Source: Firmicutes bacterium UBA3914 (lineage in GTDB: Bacteria > Bacillota > Limnochordia > Darwinibacteriales > Darwinibacteriaceae). Taken from it: 9,495 nucleotides of DNA. The translations under genes were made by a program, and so were the position numbers. Positions 7,391 through 9,495 of this stretch are shown here, piece by piece; positions within the stretch are counted from its first letter, which is position 1; the number at the start of each line of letters is the position of its first letter. Below the pieces are notes generated by a model that worked only from the letters and a program-made list of their open reading frames with translations, did not search any database and was not told the origin of the DNA. Location: the NCBI GenBank assembly GCA_002391385.1, contig DGEY01000016.1, positions 1-9,495 of the forward strand, written 5' to 3'.

Positions 7391-7449
7391 TAGTTAATAA
7401 AGATCTTTATTAGTAGGCGTAGTAGTAGGCCATGTTCAAATGTGGAAAA
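7391..7449 (-). other. DnaA box, GC patch, DnaA-trio and AT-rich unwinding element
   Basis: Read on the minus strand: DnaA box TTTTCCACA (7449-7441), a 9-bp spacer, GGC (7431-7429), three CTA units (7428-7420), an interrupting CGC (7419-7417), two more CTA units (7416-7411), then AT-rich sequence to 7391. On the opposite strand each unit reads TAG, i.e. 3'-GAT-5', the published DnaA-trio consensus on which DnaA filaments assemble single-stranded DNA. The order box, GC-rich, trio, AT-rich matches the basal unwinding system described for B. subtilis. The gap between box and first trio (12 bp) is longer than I would expect. Confidence 0.7.
7395..7412. repeat. Perfect 18-bp AT-rich palindrome in the unwinding region
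   Basis: TAATAAAGATCTTTATTA is its own reverse complement. It directly follows the TAG trinucleotide run and is the most AT-rich part of the dnaA-dnaN gap, so it is the likeliest point of initial strand opening. It might also bind a dimeric protein or form a hairpin in the dnaN 5' leader. Confidence 0.8.
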
Positions 7450-7580
7450 CCTTTTTTGGGCCGTCGGATGTGAGTTTTGCACAGATGAGAAACTGTTGAT
7501 GATTGTCCAGGCTTATCCACACGGCCAACAAACGCCAAACTGCCGAAAAAACTATCCCCAGGCTTTTCCACAGCCTATGC

Positions 7581-8984
7581 TCAGCCGCGGCGGATCAGAC
7601 TGATCAGTTCCGTGACAGTGCTCTGCAGGGACGGATCCAGTTTCAGCTCGCTTTCGATCTTCTCGATGGCGTGGATCACTGTGGAGTGGTCCCGGCCGCC
7701 AAAGGCCTGTCCAATCTCGGGCAGGGAGCTTTCCGTCAGATCCCTGGCCAGGTACATGGCGATCTGCCTGGGAAAGGTGATGTTCCTGGTCCTGCGCTTG
7801 GACTTGAGCTCAGAAACCTTGATGGAATAATAATCAGCCACGATTTCCATAATACCCTCAATAGTAACCGGTTGGTGGGCCGGTGTCTTTAAGATATCCT
7901 TCAAGGCTTCCGCCACCGTTTCCAGGGTCAGGGGCGTGTTGTGCAGATTGGCGTGGGCGATCACCCGCACCAGGGCCCCCTCCAGTTCCCTGATGTTGGA
8001 CTGGATGTGGGTCGCGATGTAGCTGAGGATCTCCTGATCGATCACCAAATTGTCGTCCTTCGCTTTCTTGCGCAGGATGGCGATGCGGGTTTCCAGATCC
8101 GGCGGCTGGATATCCGCGGTCAGTCCCCATTCAAAGCGGCTGCGCAGCCGCTCCTCCAAGGTGGGGATATCCTTAGGCGGCCGGTCAGAGGAGATCACCA
8201 GCTGGCGGTTGGCTTCGTAGAGGGCGTTAAAAGTATGGAAGAACTCTTCCTGGGTCGATTCCTTGCCGGCGACGAACTGGATGTCGTCGATGAGCAGGAT
8301 GTCCGCATTGCGGTATTTATTGCGAAAATCAACCATGGACTTTTTGCCGATGGCTGAGATCAGATCGTTGGTAAAGGTCTCGGAGGTCACGTACACCACG
8401 GAGATGTTGGAATTCTGCTCCAGGGCATAGTGCCCGATGGCATGCATGAGGTGGGTTTTGCCCAAGCCCACTCCACCGTAGATGAACAGGGGGTTGTAGG
8501 CCTTGGCCGGGCCTTCCGCCACCGCTAAGGAGGCCGCATGGGCAAAGCGGTTGGAATTGCCCACCACGAAGTTCTCAAAGGTGTAGCGGGGGTTCAAGAC
8601 TGAGGAACGGGGAGCCGGCGGATCCGCAGGCGCCGGCTGTTCGCTCAGGGGCGCGCGGTTGGACCAGTTTCTGTTGGTGGGCATTTGGCGTGCCGCAGGG
8701 GCGCCTGGAGAGCCCAAAGATCTCACCCCTTCCGGGATGGTGAATTTAAGGTCCCACTCCCTGTTGGTCACCTGGCGCAAAGTCCTGGTGAGGGGGTTGA
8801 AGTAGCGGGCTTCCACCCAGTCTTTGGTGAACTCGTTGGGGAATTCTACATATAGAGTATTGCCATCGAGGTAGACTGGCCGGCTGTCCTTCAGCCAGGC
8901 GTCGAAAGACCGCTCGGGTAAATCGGCGGCCATGATGCTCAGGACTTCCTCCCAGACCAGTCTCAATTGGTTCAGTTGATCCAT
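7581..8984 (-). CDS. dnaA: Chromosomal replication initiator DnaA
   Basis: DnaA is the AAA+ initiator that binds DnaA boxes, opens oriC and recruits the helicase. The 467-aa length is typical. Domain I (about 1-85) starts MDQLNQLRLVWEEVLSIMAADLPERSFDAWL and includes the helicase-loader contact surface. Domain II (about 90-130) is a Pro/Ala-rich linker. Domain III starts at NPRYTFENFVVG (131-142) and has Walker A GGVGLGKTH (170-178), Walker B ILLIDDIQF (229-237), sensor 1 around VISSDRPP (263-270), the box VII arginine-finger region LEERLRSRFEWG (276-287) and sensor 2 at IRELEGAL (331-338). Domain IV has the DNA-binding signature GGRDHSTVIHAIEKI (429-443). The ATG at 8984 has GGGAGGG (8997-8991) 6 nt upstream. 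DnaA-box overlap with its promoter predicts autoregulation. Confidence 0.99.
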   Translation of the reverse strand: MDQLNQLRLVWEEVLSIMAADLPERSFDAWLKDSRPVYLDGNTLYVEFPNEFTKDWVEARYFNPLTRTLRQVTNREWDLKFTIPEGVRSLGSPGAPAARQMPTNRNWSNRAPLSEQPAPADPPAPRSSVLNPRYTFENFVVGNSNRFAHAASLAVAEGPAKAYNPLFIYGGVGLGKTHLMHAIGHYALEQNSNISVVYVTSETFTNDLISAIGKKSMVDFRNKYRNADILLIDDIQFVAGKESTQEEFFHTFNALYEANRQLVISSDRPPKDIPTLEERLRSRFEWGLTADIQPPDLETRIAILRKKAKDDNLVIDQEILSYIATHIQSNIRELEGALVRVIAHANLHNTPLTLETVAEALKDILKTPAHQPVTIEGIMEIVADYYSIKVSELKSKRRTRNITFPRQIAMYLARDLTESSLPEIGQAFGGRDHSTVIHAIEKIESELKLDPSLQSTVTELISLIRRG

Positions 8985-9051
8985 GATGTACCCTCCCGAT
9001 GACTCGAACTCCTAGGGTAGAGTTCTTGATTTATCCACAAGATCCTGCCTA

Positions 9052-9111
9052 GGCGCTTGCGCGCCGCCCCCGGGTTACCCGCAAGTTATGCACAATTGGC
9101 CGGTTGGCCAA
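9052..9111 (-). promoter_or_regulatory. Hairpins in the predicted dnaA 5' leader
   Basis: If transcription starts near 9120, the dnaA mRNA has a leader of about 135 nt with three inverted repeats. These are TTGGCC/GGCCAA with a 4-nt loop (9111-9096), CGGG/CCCG with a 3-nt loop (9081-9071), and GGCGC/GCGCC closing a GCAA tetraloop (9065-9052). A regulatory role is not shown by the sequence; no poly-U follows any of them. Confidence 0.4.
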
Positions 9112-9126
9112 AGGTTGTCCACACCC

Positions 9127-9155
9127 ATCATACAGGGATTTATCCACAAGTTCAA
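9127..9155 (-). promoter_or_regulatory. dnaA promoter with DnaA box in the spacer
   Basis: On the minus strand -35 TTGAAC (9155-9150), a 17-bp spacer and -10 TATGAT (9132-9127) fit the sigma-A consensus (4/6 and 5/6). An exact DnaA box (9140-9148) lies inside the spacer, another (9160-9168) just upstream of the -35, and a variant box (9115-9123) covers the expected start point. DnaA binding should block RNA polymerase, giving autorepression as known for dnaA in other bacteria. Confidence 0.65.
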
Positions 9156-9200
9156 CAGTTTATCCACAGAGAGCTGGGTTTTCGCGTTCATTAAGCTACA

Positions 9201-9238
9201 TGTGGACAACACTTTTTTTATCCCCAAGTTTTTTCACA
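9201..9238. other. Weak DnaA-box group in T-rich stretch
   Basis: TTGTCCACA on the minus strand (9201-9209), TTATCCCCA (9218-9226) and TTTTTCACA (9230-9238) on the plus strand each differ from the consensus by one or two bases and are separated by T-rich sequence. They would be lower-affinity sites between the two strong groups. Confidence 0.6.
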
Positions 9239-9320
9239 GGTTGCCCACGGCAGGGTTTACGCAAAAGTGGCGAAATTGTCTGTTGAATTTTCAAACCCAG
9301 CTTAAGCCGGCGATCTCAAG

Positions 9321-9377
9321 TTATCCACAGCTGTGCAAAAGGGGGTTATCCCCAAGTTATCAACAAGCTGTGGATAA
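9321..9377. other. Compact DnaA-box group with two head-to-head pairs
   Basis: Two convergent pairs are visible. TTATCCACA (9321-9329, +) faces TTTTGCACA (9332-9340, -) with 2 bp between them. TTATCAACA (9357-9365, +) faces the exact box 9369-9377 (-) with 3 bp between. A TTATCCCCA variant (9346-9354, +) lies between the pairs. Five sites fit into 57 bp, the densest part of the origin. Confidence 0.75.
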
Positions 9378-9429
9378 AAAACCAAGCTTTAGTGGGCAGA
9401 TCGGTGCCGGGAACGTATGTTTACTTGAG

Positions 9430-9484
9430 TTATCCACAGCGGTGTGGACTGATTGTGGATTATTCTGTGTTCATTTGTGCATAA
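9430..9484. other. DnaA-box group at the window edge
   Basis: An exact TTATCCACA (9430-9438, +) is followed by TAATCCACA (9454-9462, -) and TTATGCACA (9476-9484, -). The group may continue beyond 9495. Confidence 0.75.
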
Positions 9485-9495
9485 CTGAGTGGTGG

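Larger units (their letters stand above)
7349..7580. other. dnaA-dnaN intergenic half of oriC (unwinding region)
   Basis: This 232-bp gap has no gene. It holds five DnaA-box-like sites: TTTTCCACA 7564-7572 (+), exact TTATCCACA 7513-7521 (+), TTTTGCACA 7475-7483 (+), TTTTCCACA 7441-7449 (-) and TAATCCACA 7361-7369 (-). Between the last two are a TAG-trinucleotide run and an AT-rich palindrome. In B. subtilis the corresponding intergenic region is where DnaA first opens the DNA. The other box cluster lies upstream of dnaA, so the origin is bipartite. I did not find a convincing separate promoter for dnaN. Confidence 0.85.
9031..9168 (+). other. DnaA-box cluster nearest dnaA
   Basis: Five boxes lie in the same orientation: TTATCCACA 9031-9039, TTATGCACA 9086-9094, TTGTCCACA 9115-9123, TTATCCACA 9140-9148 and TTATCCACA 9160-9168. 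The last two start 20 bp apart, close to two helical turns, so they face the same side of the helix. The middle three surround the predicted dnaA promoter and start point. Confidence 0.9.
8985..9495. other. oriC: Chromosomal replication origin oriC, dnaA-upstream half
   Basis: There is no protein gene in these 511 bp. Exact TTATCCACA boxes are at 9031-9039, 9140-9148, 9160-9168, 9321-9329, 9430-9438 (plus strand) and 9369-9377 (minus). Close variants are at 9086-9094, 9115-9123, 9218-9226, 9230-9238, 9346-9354 and 9357-9365 (plus), and 9201-9209, 9332-9340, 9454-9462 and 9476-9484 (minus). The density, the position upstream of dnaA and the cluster in the dnaA-dnaN gap define the origin. The region continues to the window edge. 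rpmH, commonly next on the other strand, is not reached. Confidence 0.95.

Noticed and set aside
7408..7439. Possible dnaN promoter TTGAAC-N18-TACTAA on the minus strand
   Set aside because: The -10 matches only three of six consensus bases, and the segment is better explained as the DnaA-trio unwinding element.
7546..7576. Possible terminator just after dnaA (AGGCT/AGCCT stem followed by T6)
   Set aside because: The stem has only 5 bp and is separated from the T-run by 8 nt, and its arms coincide with a DnaA box. It is too weak to call as a terminator.
9104..9286. A 60-aa plus-strand open frame in oriC
   Set aside because: It runs through several DnaA boxes and the dnaA promoter, and its product is low-complexity. 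It reflects chance absence of stops.
8985..9495. Search by eye for parS (TGTTCCACGTGAAACA-like) and Spo0A boxes in the origin
   Set aside because: No sequence close to either consensus was seen.

Overview
This window is the chromosomal replication origin and the gene cluster beside it from a bacterium of the Firmicutes (Bacillota). All seven protein genes lie on the minus strand and read away from the origin, in the order dnaA, dnaN, yaaA (S4 domain), recF, remB, gyrB, gyrA. This is the classical Bacillus subtilis/Clostridia order. The presence of RemB (DUF370) and of the small S4 protein between dnaN and recF, and the fairly GC-rich codon use, suggest a moderately GC-rich Clostridia-like or related Firmicutes lineage. 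I cannot name the genus from sequence alone.

Right end (about 8985-9495): a 511-bp non-coding region upstream of dnaA. It holds about sixteen DnaA boxes, six of them exact TTATCCACA, and a good sigma-A type dnaA promoter whose spacer contains a DnaA box. dnaA (7581-8984) follows. The 232-bp dnaA-dnaN gap (7349-7580) is the second half of a bipartite oriC: five more DnaA-box-like sites, then a GC patch, a run of TAG trinucleotides (DnaA-trio like) and an AT-rich stretch centred on a perfect 18-bp palindrome. This is the expected layout of the duplex-unwinding site.

Middle (2714-7348): dnaN, yaaA, recF, remB and gyrB are packed with gaps of 0 to 22 nt and probably form one transcription unit that runs on into gyrA. 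They supply the sliding clamp, the RecF repair/fork-restart protein, a DNA-binding regulator and DNA gyrase. Three of the seven genes start with non-ATG codons (yaaA GTG, gyrB TTG, gyrA TTG).

Left end (1-262): an intrinsic terminator whose stem includes the gyrA stop codon ends the operon. Just beyond it on the same strand is a strong promoter (TTGACA-N18-TAATAT with an extended -10), followed by a leader with hairpins and a boxA-like segment. This is what one expects before the rRNA operon that often follows gyrA in Firmicutes, but no 16S sequence is inside the window, so that identity is inferred.

I found no mobile element, CRISPR array, transferred gene or new multi-gene system. The points of interest are regulatory and origin architecture.
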